Positions 1 through 11,930 of a stretch of 64,000 nt of DNA are shown here, one piece after another. Each line of letters starts with the position of its first letter. Position 1 is the stretch's first letter. Source of the stretch: Rhizobium esperanzae (GTDB taxonomy: Bacteria > Pseudomonadota > Alphaproteobacteria > Rhizobiales > Rhizobiaceae); the NCBI RefSeq assembly GCF_014197615.1, contig NZ_JACIFY010000017.1, positions 1-64,000 on the forward strand. The letters are read 5' to 3'. The notes beneath the pieces were generated by a model, which was not told where the DNA came from, searched no databases, and saw only the letters and a program-made list of their open reading frames with translations. Position numbers and translations under genes: made by a program.

Positions 1-90
1 CATCGCCGCCGCGCATGCATCACTCCAAAACTCGACGAGCGAGTGAATCACGGCGAAAGCCTCCAGGCCAGCTTCTTTTTCAACAGCCTG
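1..90. mobile_element. Probable end of an insertion sequence (partial, cut by window edge)
   Basis: The bases at 75-90 (cttttt followed by caacagcctg) resemble terminal inverted repeats of several IS families (IS5/IS1182-like, from memory). They sit directly beside a palindromic CTAG at 91-94, a plausible target site. The downstream response regulator reading frame runs normally up to this point and then ends in a stop codon lying inside the putative element, as expected for an insertion. A plus-strand frame is open from base 1 to the stop at 124-126 and could be the tail of a transposase frame. The element body is outside the window, so family and orientation are unknown. Confidence 0.45.
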
Positions 91-574
91 CTAGACAGGA
101 TAAGACGCGCCATTCGAGGGCCGTGAGCTTCAACGGCAAGCCGCTAAGTTCGAACGTGCCGAGCTGGGCATCGAATGCTACGGGTCCACACGTAATCTTC
201 GAGCTGGCGTGCCCGGCCGAGCGCCGGACGAGTGCGCGAAGCCTCAGCACGAGTTCCTCCACCTTGAAGGGCTTGGTGAGAAAGTCGTCCGCCCCCGCTT
301 TGAAGCTTTCGACCTTGTCTGGCCAACCGTCACGCGCCGTCAGGATCAGCACCGGAAACGTGCGCTCGGCGGCCCGCCATGCTTTAAGAACGGATACGCC
401 ATCGATCTTGGGCAATCCCAGATCGAGAACCGCAACATCGTAGATCTCGGTCAGGCCGGCGTGCTGGGCATCTTCGCCGTTCCGGGCGATATCGACCACA
501 AACCTTTCTGCCCGCAGACTGGCGGCAATTCGCTTGGATAGGTCGGTATCGTCTTCGACAAGAAGCACGCGCAT
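80..574 (-). pseudogene. Truncated OmpR/QseB-family response regulator
   Basis: A complete receiver domain is visible: acidic pocket E7-D8-D9, phospho-acceptor D51 in VLDLGLP, T79 in LILTAR and K101 in LTKPF. A linker and only the first part of a winged-helix DNA-binding domain follow (LKLTALEWRVLSCL). The frame stops at 164 residues, while the family is usually about 220, so the recognition helix is missing. The last few residues and the stop codon lie in the putative IS end at 75-90. It should not bind DNA as an OmpR-type regulator. No partner kinase is seen; it may lie beyond the left edge. It is divergent from the OB-fold gene at 710, as ygiW is linked to qseBC in enterobacteria, so that gene was probably its target. 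Confidence 0.75.
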
Positions 575-631
575 GTTTGGTCCATTTTTGTCTGGAGATC
601 GCCGATTGCTAAGCCAGTAAGGCTTAACTCA

Positions 632-653
632 ACCTGAACCGCAAGGTTCAGGT
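632..653. promoter_or_regulatory. Inverted repeat in divergent promoter region
   Basis: A perfect 9-bp inverted repeat (acctgaacc, 4-nt spacer gcaa, ggttcaggt) lies between the divergent response regulator and OB-fold genes. A second short symmetrical element, taagcc-agtaa-ggctta, lies just to its left at about 610-626. They may be operators for the regulator or a hairpin in the leader of the gene at 710. The function is inferred from position only. Confidence 0.4.
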
Positions 654-709
654 CCGTGGTGGCACCACACTGATAAAACTCTCCCGTCAAACCAGAACAG
701 GAGATTTCC

Positions 710-1228
710 ATGTCAACCTTGGACCAAAACGCATCCGACAATCATCACGAGGCCGAGGTCGGCAAGCACCCGCATCCTAAGCCACCTCATAGGCATCGGA
801 CACGTCGTCTGGCGGCGTTCGGGATTACCGTATTTGCGATCCTGGCGCTCGGAGCTGCCGCCGGCGCTGGCGCAATGAAACTGACCCATCCAAGCATGGA
901 ACTCGCCCCCATGACGCCGGTCGCGATCTCGGCCATGCCGGATTGGAGCGTGGTCACCGTCAAGGGAAGGGTAGCCGAAGTCTTCGGCAATAAGTTCATC
1001 GTCCAGGACGACAGTGGACGGGCCCTGGTCGAGACCGGGCCAGCCGGCGAAGATGGCAAGCTCGTGGGGCTCAATGAAGCTATCAGCGTCCAAGGCCGTT
1101 TCGAGCGCGGCTTCCTGCACGCGACCTACATCGTCCGCCAAGACGGCAGCGTCGAGGTGCTAGGACAGGCCGGCGGCCCGCCGCGTCACGGTCCGCTGGA
1201 GGACTTTCTCCGTCACGGCAGGCCGTAA
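710..1228 (+). CDS. Membrane-anchored OB-fold (BOF/YgiW-like) protein
   Basis: 172 residues, start chosen for the AGGAG ribosome site six bases upstream. The N-terminus is cytoplasmic-looking and histidine-rich (HHEAEVGKHPHPKPPHRHR), followed by one membrane segment at about 34-56. A periplasmic domain of about 100 residues follows, with the alternating pattern of a bacterial OB fold (VTVKGRVAEVFGNKFIVQDDSGRALVETGP). YgiW/YdeI-type OB proteins are periplasmic stress or envelope proteins often under QseB-like control, which fits the divergent regulator next door. The histidine-rich leader could bind metal, but that is speculation. The ligand is unknown. Confidence 0.65.
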   Translation: MSTLDQNASDNHHEAEVGKHPHPKPPHRHRTRRLAAFGITVFAILALGAAAGAGAMKLTHPSMELAPMTPVAISAMPDWSVVTVKGRVAEVFGNKFIVQDDSGRALVETGPAGEDGKLVGLNEAISVQGRFERGFLHATYIVRQDGSVEVLGQAGGPPRHGPLEDFLRHGRP

Positions 1229-1316
1229 CGAGTTGGCCTTTTGATGCCCGATATCAGCCGCCTGGAACTTTGTCGTTCATTGCCCGTTCCCGGCGGCTAT
1301 CACCTCTAAAAGCAAC

Positions 1317-2618
1317 ATGAGCAAGAGTGACAAGCATGCAAGCCACGTCACGGACAGGCCGACCGACCGATCGTTGGTGGCGCTTGCGTTTCTGAACTTC
1401 TTCCTTGCCGATGCGCGCGATGGCCTTGGCCCGTTTCTCGACGGTTTTCTGGCGACAAATGGCTGGTCACCCATGACGCTCGGTATCATCGCCACACTCG
1501 GTGGTGTGCTCGGAATGATCGCGACGCCGCTATTCGGGGCTTGGGTCGATGGATCCCATCGCAAACGAATGCTGATCATCATACCGGTGATCCTGGTTAC
1601 AGCAGCGGCCTTGTGGACGCTTGCCAGTCCCGGCAATGCATCCGTCTTCGGCGGTCAGTCGGTCACAGCGATCGTTGGCGCCGTTGTCGGTCCGGCGCTG
1701 ATGGGGCTGACGCTGGGTCTTGTCGGTGAGAGGCGGTTTTCGGATCAGGTTGCGAAAAACGAGTTTTGGAACCATCTTGGCAATGTTGCCTCGCTCGCTG
1801 CCATATATGCAACCACCGTCGCATTAGGCTTAAGCGGCGTGATTGGGCTCATGGTTTTGACCGCAATCGCTGCCGTTATGGCGGCGCTCGCGATCGACCC
1901 GAAAAGGATCAACCATGGCGTGGCGCGCGGCTTGGCGCATGACGATGGATCGCCCGGCCCATCTGGATACTCCGTCCTTCTCGGCAGTAAGGGTCTCTTC
2001 CTGCTTGCCGTGACGCTGATGATTTTCCACTTCGGTAATGCGCCCATAAGCCGTCTCATCGCTCAAGATTTTTCCATACAGCTAGGCACGCCGTTCCGCA
2101 CTACGGCATTGATCACGGGAGTCTCGCAACTGGCGATGATGGGCGTCGCTCTTGCTGCACCGTCTCTTATCCGCCGCTTTGGCCTGGCGAGCATTTTCGC
2201 CATCGGATTACTCGCCTTGCCGGTCCGCGGTGCGATTGCGGGTTCTTTTACCGATTTCGCCGCGATCTTCCCGATGCAAATCCTCGATGGCGTCGGCGCT
2301 GGTCTCATCGGCATCGCAACCCCGGTCGCGGTCGAGCGGATACTCGCCGGCACAGGGCGGTTCAATGTCGGTCTCGCCGCCGTTATGACCGTGCAGGGGA
2401 TAGGGGCATCGTTCAGCAATATCGTCGCTGGCACGCTCACCGACATAGGCGGATACGGGCTCGCCTATTGGGTTCACGGCGGTGTCGCCGCCCTGGCTTT
2501 CGCCGCCTTTCTGATCGGTCGGGACAATATTGCCCCGTCGCAGAAAATCGATATAGATCCGCGGCCAATAACTGACTGCGATGTGTCCACAAAACTTAGA
2601 ACACCAGCTTGGAAATAG
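1317..2618 (+). CDS. MFS transporter (probable exporter)
   Basis: 433 residues with about twelve hydrophobic segments and the MFS loop 2-3 signature region (GAWVDGSHRKRMLI). It looks like an MFS_1 drug/metal-type exporter. It ends in TAG at 2616-2618, two bases before the preferred start of the permease at 2620, so the two are almost certainly cotranscribed and translationally coupled. MFS genes paired with ArsB-like permeases are seen in resistance loci, so export of arsenicals or another toxic anion is a reasonable guess. No residue visible here proves a substrate. Base composition is visibly lower in GC than the glycogen genes (31 of 60 bases in line 1741). Confidence 0.75.
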   Translation: MSKSDKHASHVTDRPTDRSLVALAFLNFFLADARDGLGPFLDGFLATNGWSPMTLGIIATLGGVLGMIATPLFGAWVDGSHRKRMLIIIPVILVTAAALWTLASPGNASVFGGQSVTAIVGAVVGPALMGLTLGLVGERRFSDQVAKNEFWNHLGNVASLAAIYATTVALGLSGVIGLMVLTAIAAVMAALAIDPKRINHGVARGLAHDDGSPGPSGYSVLLGSKGLFLLAVTLMIFHFGNAPISRLIAQDFSIQLGTPFRTTALITGVSQLAMMGVALAAPSLIRRFGLASIFAIGLLALPVRGAIAGSFTDFAAIFPMQILDGVGAGLIGIATPVAVERILAGTGRFNVGLAAVMTVQGIGASFSNIVAGTLTDIGGYGLAYWVHGGVAALAFAAFLIGRDNIAPSQKIDIDPRPITDCDVSTKLRTPAWK

Positions 2619-2619
2619 G

Positions 2620-3873
2620 ATGAATGCTGTAATGTTGACCTGGGGCATAGCCGGGCTGACCGCACTCGGGGTGATCACCAGACCTTTCGCCTGGCCGGAG
2701 GCCATATGGGCTTTCGTTGGGGCGGCCCTGCTGATCGTCTTCGGCATGATCGGTCTCGGCGATGCATGGACGGGTGTTGCAAAGGGTCTCGACGTTTACC
2801 TTTTCCTGATTGGCATGATGCTGTTGTCGGAACTCGCGCGGCAGGAAGGCCTCTTCGACTGGTTGGCCTCGATTGCCGTAACACACGCCAAGGGATCGCC
2901 CAAGCGGCTGTTTGTCCTCATCTACGTGGTGGGGATCGTTGTAACCGTGTTTCTGTCGAACGATGCCACGGCGGTCGTTCTGACACCTGCCGTCTATGCG
3001 GCTTGTCGGGCAGCGAAGGTAAAAGATCCGATGCCCTATCTTCTCATCTGCGCCTTCATCGCCAACGCGGCAAGTTTCGTGCTTCCTATCTCCAATCCCG
3101 CCAATCTGGTCATTTTTGGAGGCGGGGACATGCCGCCGCTGTCGCACTGGATTGCGACCTTTGGCCTGCCTTCGATCCTTTCTGTTATCGTCACGTTCAT
3201 TGCATTGCACTGGACCCAGCGCTCGGTGATCGCGGCCGACAGCGTCGCTTTGAATTTGCCGCCCGCTATGTTGTCGCACAGTGCAAAGCTGACTGGTTTC
3301 GCACTATGCGCAACCGCCGTCCTATTGCTCGGCGCATCAGCCATGCATTTCGATCTGGGGGTTCCCACGTTTCTGGCCGGTTGTCTGGCAACTGCGGCAG
3401 TCTTGTTGGTTACCAGGAAAAGTCCGCTGCAGATCCTGTCAGGCGTATCATGGACCGTGTTGCCGCTCGTCGCCGGATTGTTTGTCGTCGTGGAGGCCTT
3501 GAACGGGACGGGACTAGTCGACGTTCTCGCGCAACAACTTTCAAACTATGCGTCGCTGGCTCCGACCTGGACCGCTGTTGGCTCCGGCTTTATGGTCGCG
3601 CTGGCCTCCAATCTCGTCAACAACCTTCCAGCTGGACTGTTCGCCGGTAGTGCGGTTCAGTTGGCGCATATTCCCGACAAGGTCGCCGGCGCAGTACTGA
3701 TCGGCGTCGATCTTGGCCCCAATCTCTCGGTGACAGGCTCGCTCGCCACGATACTCTGGCTGAATGCGCTTCGCCGTGAAGGTGTGGAGATCGGAGCCTG
3801 GGCGTTTATGAAGATCGGGTTGGTGGTGATGGTGCCGGCGCTTGCCGCGTCCTTGGCAGCGCTCGCTTTGTAA
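2620..3873 (+). CDS. ArsB/SLC13 (ion transporter superfamily) permease
   Basis: About 417 residues from the ATG at 2620, which follows GGAAATAGG and sits just after the upstream stop. An in-frame ATG at 2581 would overlap the MFS gene by 38 bases and adds no conserved sequence. Eleven or so hydrophobic segments, with hairpin-like motifs typical of ArsB and citrate/anion permeases: FLSNDATAVVLTP, an ANAASFVLPISNPANLVIFGG stretch (residues about 151-172), and LASNLVNNLPAGL. These duplicated SN(D/N) motifs characterise arsenite/antimonite antiporters (ArsB), but sodium-sulfate/dicarboxylate-type relatives look similar. No arsR, arsC or arsH is nearby, so arsenite is likely but not certain. Confidence 0.75.
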   Translation: MNAVMLTWGIAGLTALGVITRPFAWPEAIWAFVGAALLIVFGMIGLGDAWTGVAKGLDVYLFLIGMMLLSELARQEGLFDWLASIAVTHAKGSPKRLFVLIYVVGIVVTVFLSNDATAVVLTPAVYAACRAAKVKDPMPYLLICAFIANAASFVLPISNPANLVIFGGGDMPPLSHWIATFGLPSILSVIVTFIALHWTQRSVIAADSVALNLPPAMLSHSAKLTGFALCATAVLLLGASAMHFDLGVPTFLAGCLATAAVLLVTRKSPLQILSGVSWTVLPLVAGLFVVVEALNGTGLVDVLAQQLSNYASLAPTWTAVGSGFMVALASNLVNNLPAGLFAGSAVQLAHIPDKVAGAVLIGVDLGPNLSVTGSLATILWLNALRREGVEIGAWAFMKIGLVVMVPALAASLAALAL

Positions 3874-4040
3874 TCGGTGTCTCCTAGCGCCTATAGTAAA
3901 TTTCCACGATTCGCCGCGTATCAATAGCGACCGCACGGTTTGGCTGTACGGGAAGCATGTTGAGGAAAATGCGAATTCTGCGGACGTGGATCCCTCAACG
4001 CGGTTGAAAGCCTTGCTGATGAATTCGATGTCGGTTTGGA

Positions 4041-4250
4041 TTGCCTAGCCGCCTGCGAATATCCCGGATATTTAAGGCAATAGTGGCTATAGAACTGAGT
4101 AGAAAGTATCATCTCGATCGGAGAGCCGCCATCTACAATGCCGTGGCTATATGCTACGGCGCCAAAGAGCGCGGTTCCGATCAAGCCGTCTCTCCCAGGA
4201 AGATGCTCGCTTTTGTAAAAGAGCAGCGAGCTACCCGTGGAAGCCATTGA
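4041..4250 (+). CDS. Possible small hypothetical protein
   Basis: 69 codons starting with TTG, without a convincing ribosome site. The protein is basic with a helical-looking middle (LDRRAAIYNAVAICYGAKER). It matches no family I recognise. A rho-independent terminator follows 36 bases after its stop, which is the only support that something on the plus strand is transcribed here. It may equally be a remnant. Confidence 0.2.
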   Translation: MPSRLRISRIFKAIVAIELSRKYHLDRRAAIYNAVAICYGAKERGSDQAVSPRKMLAFVKEQRATRGSH

Positions 4251-4285
4251 ATGACGTGGTATGGTCATCCCGGGAAGGAACTCAC

Positions 4286-4314
4286 CCGCGCCGGAACAAA
4301 ACGGCGCGGCTTTT
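4286..4314 (+). terminator. Rho-independent terminator
   Basis: A perfect 8-bp stem (ccgcgccg / cggcgcgg) with an 8-nt loop is followed by ctttt. It lies upstream of glgP and would insulate the glycogen operon from transcription coming from the left. Confidence 0.75.
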
Positions 4315-4529
4315 CGTTGTCACTATCCCACCCACCTGATCGGGAAAAGCGATTGAAATCAATCCCCTCGAACCCACGGAATATGAAGGTTTCGCAAATT
4401 TTTCGTTTGTCCAAATCCCTTGTTGCAAGTGCTTCCTAACGATGCATAAACTGTGGCTGAGACAAGCGACAAATCGATTAGATCAGGCTTAATAGCCTGA
4501 AACCAAATTAAAATTGGCGAGATCTGACC

Positions 4530-6988
4530 ATGAATACCGTTTCCAAGCCAGTTATTCCCTCCCCCGCCCCGCGCAGCTCAAAGCCGGAAATTCTCGCCGA
4601 AGAAATCATCGAACGTCTGACCTACCGCATCGGCAAGGATGCCAAGGTGGCAAAGCCGCATGACTGGCTGACGGCGACGATCCTGGTGGTCCGCGACCGC
4701 ATCATCGATCGGTGGATGGCCTCCACCCGCGAGGTTTATGCAACCGGCGCCAAGCGCGTCTATTATCTTTCCCTCGAATTCCTGATCGGCCGCCTGATGC
4801 GCGATGCCGTCTCCAACCTCGGCCTGATGGAAGAGGTGCGCGATGCGCTTGCCTCGCTCGGCGTCGACGTCAACGTCATCGCCGGCCTGGAGCCGGACGC
4901 CGCGCTCGGCAACGGCGGTCTCGGCCGGCTGGCCGCCTGTTTCATGGAAAGCATGGCGACGGTCGACGTTCCCGCCTATGGCTACGGCATCCGCTACGTC
5001 CACGGCCTCTTCCGCCAGCAGATGGCCGACGGCTGGCAGGTGGAACTGCCCGAGAACTGGCTCGCCCACGGCAATCCCTGGGAGTTCGAACGCCGCGAAA
5101 GCTCGTATGAAATCGGCTTCGGCGGCGCCGTCGAATTCATCACCACCCACGACGATCAGCCGCGCTACGTCTGGAAGCCGGCCGAACGCGTCATCGCCGC
5201 CGCCTTCGACACGCCGGCCGTCGGCTGGCGCGGCAAGCGCGTCAACACGCTGCGCCTCTGGTCTGCGCAGCCGATCGATCCGATCCTGCTCGATGCTTTC
5301 AATGCCGGCGACCATATCGGTGCGCTGCGCGAAAGCAACAAGGCCGAAAGCCTGACCCGGGTTCTCTATCCTGCCGATGCCACCCCTGCCGGTCAGGAAC
5401 TGCGTCTGCGCCAGGAATTCTTCTTCTCGTCGGCCTCGCTGCAGGACATCCTGCGCCGCCATCTGCAGCAATATGACGATTTCACTTCGCTGCCTGATAA
5501 GGTGGCAATCCAGCTGAACGACACCCATCCCGCCGTCTCGGTCGCCGAACTCGTGCGCCTGCTCTGCGACGTGCACGGCCTGGATTTCGATCAGGCCTGG
5601 GATATCACCCGCCGCACCTTCTCCTACACCAACCATACGCTTCTGCCCGAAGCGCTGGAAAGCTGGCCGGTTCCGCTGTTCGAGCGGCTGCTGCCGCGCC
5701 ACATGCAGATCGTCTACGCGATCAACGCCAAGATCCTGCTCGAAGCCCGCAAGGGCAAAAACTTCTCCGACAGCGAAATCCGCTCGATCTCGCTGATCGA
5801 GGAAAGCGGCGACCGCCGCGTACGCATGGGCAACCTCGCCTTCATCGGTTCGCACTCGATCAACGGCGTCTCGGCGCTGCACACCGAACTGATGAAGGTC
5901 ACGGTCTTTGCCGACCTGCACAAGCTCTATCCCGACCGCATCAACAACAAGACCAACGGCATCACGCCGCGCCGCTGGCTGCAGCAGTGCAATCCCGGCC
6001 TCACCGGCCTGATCCGCGAAGCAATCGGCGACGAATTCCTTGACGATGCCGAGAAGCTGACGCCGCTCGACAAATTCGCCTCCGACCCGACCTTTCAGCA
6101 GAAGTTTGCGGCGGTGAAGCGCGCCAACAAGGTGGCGCTTTCCAATCTCGTCGCCAGCCGCATGGGCGTGAAGCTCGACCCGTCGGCAATGTTCGACATT
6201 CAGATCAAGCGCATCCACGAATACAAGCGCCAGCTTCTGAACATCATCGAAGCCGTCGCGCTCTATGACCAGATCCGTTCGCATCCGGAGCTCGACTGGG
6301 TGCCGCGCGTGAAACTCTTCGCCGGCAAGGCGGCACCGAGCTACTACAACGCCAAGCTGATCATCAAGCTGATCAACGACGTCGCCCGCACGATCAACAA
6401 CGACCCGTCGGTGCGCGGCCTGCTGAAGGTCGTCTTCGTGCCGAACTACAATGTTTCGCTCGCCGAAGTCATGGTTCCGGCCGCCGACCTCTCCGAGCAG
6501 ATCTCGACCGCCGGCATGGAAGCATCCGGCACCGGCAACATGAAGTTCGGCCTGAACGGCGCGTTGACGATCGGCACGCTCGACGGCGCCAATGTCGAGA
6601 TGCGCGACAATGTCGGCGAGGACAATATCGTCATCTTCGGCCTCAGGGCCGACGAGGTCGCGAAGGTCCGCAGCGACGGCCACAATCCCCGCGCCATCAT
6701 CGAGGGATCGCGCGAACTCGCCCAGGCGCTTTCGGCCATCGGTTCCGGCGTCTTCTCCCCCGATGACCGCAACCGTTACACGGCACTGATCGACGGCATC
6801 TACTCCCACGACTGGTTCATGGTCGCTGCCGATTTCGACGCCTATGCCCAGGCTCAGCGCGAAGTCGACCAGATCTGGACCAACCAGTCCGCCTGGTACA
6901 CCAAGACGATCAACAACACGGCGCGGATGGGCTGGTTCTCGTCCGACCGTACGATCAGGCAATATGCAGACGAAATCTGGAGAGCCGG

Positions 6989-6992
<4 letters not shown>
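4530..6992 (+). CDS. glgP: Glycogen phosphorylase
   Basis: 820 residues, the usual length. It releases glucose-1-phosphate from glycogen or maltodextrin chains with phosphate, using pyridoxal phosphate in the cytoplasm. The PLP-lysine is K672 in EASGTGNMKFGLNG. The family signatures ALGNGGLGRLAACFMES, QLNDTHPAVSV, KTNGITPRRWL and the IHEYKRQLLN motif are all present. It is the first gene of the glg operon, and its stop overlaps the glgB start by four bases (ATGA). Degradation is thus wired into the same transcript as synthesis, as known for Agrobacterium and Rhizobium glg operons. Confidence 0.98.
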
Positions 6993-9196
<2,204 letters not shown>

Positions 9197-9215
9197 TGAC
9201 TGGTGGGAGGAGAAA

Positions 9216-10478
9216 ATGGTAGAAAAGCGCGTTCAGCCACTTGCCCGCGATGCAATGGCATATGTTCTGGCGGGCGGCAGGGGGAGCCGTCTCAAGGAAC
9301 TCACCGACCGGCGTGCAAAGCCCGCCGTCTATTTCGGCGGCAAGGCCCGCATCATCGATTTCGCCCTGTCGAACGCCCTGAACTCCGGCATTCGCCGCAT
9401 CGGCGTTGCCACGCAATACAAGGCGCATTCGCTGATCCGCCATATGCAGCGCGGCTGGAACTTCTTCCGCCCCGAGCGCAACGAGAGCTTCGACATCCTG
9501 CCGGCCAGCCAGCGTGTCTCCGAGACGCAATGGTATGAAGGCACCGCCGACGCCGTCTATCAGAACATCGACATCATCGAGGATTACGGTGTCGAATACA
9601 TGGTCATTCTCGCCGGCGACCACGTCTACAAGATGGATTATGAATGGATGCTGCAGCAGCACGTCGATTCCGGCGCCGACGTCACCATCGGCTGCCTGGA
9701 AGTGCCGCGCATGGAGGCGACCGGCTTCGGCGTCATGCATGTCAACGACAAGGACGAGATCATCGCCTTCGTCGAGAAGCCGGCCGATCCGCCGCCTATT
9801 CCCGACAAGCCGGATTTTGCCCTTGCCTCGATGGGCATCTACGTATTCCACACCAAATTCCTGCTCGACGCGCTGCGCCGCGACGCCGCCGACCCGAGCT
9901 CGAGCCGCGACTTCGGCAAGGACATCATCCCCTATATCGTCCAGCACGGTAAGGCGGTCGCCCACCGCTTCGCCAAATCCTGCGTCCGCTCCGATTTCGA
10001 GCACGAGCCCTACTGGCGCGACGTCGGCACGATCGACGCCTATTGGCAGGCCAATATCGACCTGACGGCGATCGTTCCGGAGCTCGACATCTACGACAAG
10101 TCATGGCCGATCTGGACCTATGCGGAGATCACCCCGCCGGCGAAATTCGTCCATGACGACGAGGATCGCCGCGGCTCGGCCACCTCCTCCGTCGTGTCGG
10201 GCGACTGCATCATCTCAGGCGCCAGCCTCAACAACAGCCTGCTCTTTACCGGTGTCAGGGCCAACTCCTTCTCCAAATTGGAAGGCGCGGTCATCCTGCC
10301 GAACGTGAAGATCGGGCGGCGGGCGCAGCTCAAGAATGTGGTGATCGACCATGGCGTCGTCATTCCGGAAGGTCTTGTTGTCGGCGAGGATGCCGAACTC
10401 GACGCCAAACGCTTCCGGCGGACGGAAAGCGGCATCTGCCTGATCACTCAACCGATGATCGACAAGCTGGATATCTGA
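9216..10478 (+). CDS. glgC: Glucose-1-phosphate adenylyltransferase (ADP-glucose pyrophosphorylase)
   Basis: 420 residues. It makes ADP-glucose from ATP and glucose-1-phosphate, the committed step of bacterial glycogen synthesis. The start is ATG 9216, preceded by the strong site GGGAGGAGA; the longer open frame from 9066 overlaps glgB by 131 bases and is not family-like. The nucleotide-binding loop is YVLAGGRGSRLKELTDRRAKP, an R/K-rich N-terminus typical of allosteric control precedes it, and WYEGTADAVYQN and FVEKPADPP mark the substrate pocket. A left-handed beta-helix makes up the C-terminus. Confidence 0.98.
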   Translation: MVEKRVQPLARDAMAYVLAGGRGSRLKELTDRRAKPAVYFGGKARIIDFALSNALNSGIRRIGVATQYKAHSLIRHMQRGWNFFRPERNESFDILPASQRVSETQWYEGTADAVYQNIDIIEDYGVEYMVILAGDHVYKMDYEWMLQQHVDSGADVTIGCLEVPRMEATGFGVMHVNDKDEIIAFVEKPADPPPIPDKPDFALASMGIYVFHTKFLLDALRRDAADPSSSRDFGKDIIPYIVQHGKAVAHRFAKSCVRSDFEHEPYWRDVGTIDAYWQANIDLTAIVPELDIYDKSWPIWTYAEITPPAKFVHDDEDRRGSATSSVVSGDCIISGASLNNSLLFTGVRANSFSKLEGAVILPNVKIGRRAQLKNVVIDHGVVIPEGLVVGEDAELDAKRFRRTESGICLITQPMIDKLDI

Positions 10479-10481
10479 CTT

Positions 10482-11924
10482 ATGAAAGTTCTTTCGGTTT
10501 CGTCCGAAGTCTTCCCTTTGATCAAGACAGGGGGCCTGGCCGATGTGTCAGGCGCCCTGCCGATTGCCCTGAAAGCCTTCGGGGTCGAGACCAAGACCCT
10601 GCTGCCCGGCTATCCCGCCGTCATGAAGGTCATTCGCGACCCCATCGTCAGGCTCGAATTCCCCGACCTGCTCGGTGAGAAGGCGACCGTGCTGGAGGTT
10701 GAGCACGAGGGCCTCGATCTGCTCGTCCTCGATGCGCCGGCCTATTACGACAGGCCGGGCGGCCCCTATCTCGATCCGCTCGGCAAGGACTATCCTGACA
10801 ACTGGCGGCGTTTCGCCGCCCTGTCGCTCGCTGCCTCCGAGATTGCCGCCGGGCTGCTGCCCGGCTGGCGGCCGGATCTCGTCCACACCCACGACTGGCA
10901 GGCAGCGCTGACCTCAGTCTATATGCGTTATTATCCGACGCCGGAACTGCCGAGCGTGCTGACCATCCACAACATCGCCTTCCAGGGCCAGTTCGGCTCC
11001 GAGATCTTTCCCGGCCTGCGGCTGCCCGCTCATGCCTTCGCCACCGAAAGCATCGAATATTACGGCACTGTCGGCTTCCTCAAGGGCGGCCTGAAGACCG
11101 CCCACGCAATCACCACAGTGAGCCCCACCTATGCCGACGAGATCCTGACGCCGGAATTCGGCATGGGGCTCGACGGTGTCATCGCCAGCCGCATCGATGA
11201 TCTTCACGGCATCGTCAACGGCATCGACACCGATATCTGGAATCCGGCGACCGATCCTGTCGTCCACACCCATTATGGCCCGACGACGCTGAAGAACCGT
11301 GAGGAGAACCGGCGCTCGATTTCCGAATTCTTCCGTCTCGACAATGACGACGCCCCGATCTTCTGCGTCATCAGCCGCCTCACCTGGCAGAAGGGCATGG
11401 ATATCGTCGCCAACGTCGCCGACGAAATCGTCGCCATGGGCGGCAAGCTCGTCGTGCTCGGTTCCGGCGAAGCCGCACTCGAAGGCGCCCTGCTTGCCTC
11501 CGCCAGCCGCCATCCCGGCCGCATCGGCGTCTCGATCGGCTATAACGAGCCGATGTCGCATCTGATGCAGGCCGGCTGCGACGCGATCATCATCCCCTCG
11601 CGCTTCGAACCCTGTGGCCTGACCCAGCTTTACGGCCTGCGTTACGGCTGCGTGCCGATCGTCGCCCGCACCGGCGGGCTGAATGATACAGTGATCGACG
11701 CCAATCATGCCGCACTTGCGGCGAAAGTGGCAACCGGCATACAATTCTCACCCGTGACGGAAACCGGCATGCTACAGGCCATCCGCCGTGCGATGCATTT
11801 TTACGCGGACCGAAAACTCTGGACCCAATTGCAAAAGCAAGGCATGAAATCGGATGTCTCCTGGGAGAAGAGCGCCGAACGCTACGCTGCCCTCTATTCA
11901 AGCCTCGTCTCGAAAGGCATGTGA
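10482..11924 (+). CDS. glgA: Glycogen synthase (GT5)
   Basis: 480 residues, normal for bacterial GlgA. It transfers glucose from ADP-glucose to the non-reducing end of glycogen. The ADP-glucose loop KTGGLADVSGALP is at about 15-27. The C-terminal GT-B domain shows SRLTWQKGMD and the conserved IIPSRFEPCGLTQLYGLRYG region, and residues TGGLNDTV follow. It starts three bases after the glgC stop, so the two are a tight pair. Confidence 0.98.
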   Translation: MKVLSVSSEVFPLIKTGGLADVSGALPIALKAFGVETKTLLPGYPAVMKVIRDPIVRLEFPDLLGEKATVLEVEHEGLDLLVLDAPAYYDRPGGPYLDPLGKDYPDNWRRFAALSLAASEIAAGLLPGWRPDLVHTHDWQAALTSVYMRYYPTPELPSVLTIHNIAFQGQFGSEIFPGLRLPAHAFATESIEYYGTVGFLKGGLKTAHAITTVSPTYADEILTPEFGMGLDGVIASRIDDLHGIVNGIDTDIWNPATDPVVHTHYGPTTLKNREENRRSISEFFRLDNDDAPIFCVISRLTWQKGMDIVANVADEIVAMGGKLVVLGSGEAALEGALLASASRHPGRIGVSIGYNEPMSHLMQAGCDAIIIPSRFEPCGLTQLYGLRYGCVPIVARTGGLNDTVIDANHAALAAKVATGIQFSPVTETGMLQAIRRAMHFYADRKLWTQLQKQGMKSDVSWEKSAERYAALYSSLVSKGM

Positions 11925-11930
11925 ACTAAA

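Larger units (their letters stand above)
3874..4529. other. 656-bp low-GC gap between accessory genes and glycogen operon
   Basis: No recognisable gene. The stretch is visibly AT-richer than its right neighbour: line 4381-4440 has 23 G+C of 60, whereas line 7321-7380 inside glgB has 39 of 60. It holds one weak small ORF (4041-4250), a clear terminator-like hairpin (4286-4314) and the promoter region of glgP. Several frames carry short protein-like fragments interrupted by stops, which would fit decayed genes at an island/backbone boundary. Confidence 0.6.

Noticed and set aside
1..126. Open plus-strand frame at the window edge
   Set aside because: It may be the tail of a transposase frame but has no recognisable domain, so it is mentioned only under the IS end.
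3962..4080. Frame carrying a CEFCGRGS zinc-knuckle-like fragment and ending near 4079
   Set aside because: Stops directly upstream and no start codon; too short to call, possibly a decayed gene fragment.
4578..6962. 794-residue open frame antisense to glgP
   Set aside because: It is a shadow in a GC-rich gene; no start site, no family features, and glgP is clearly real on the other strand.
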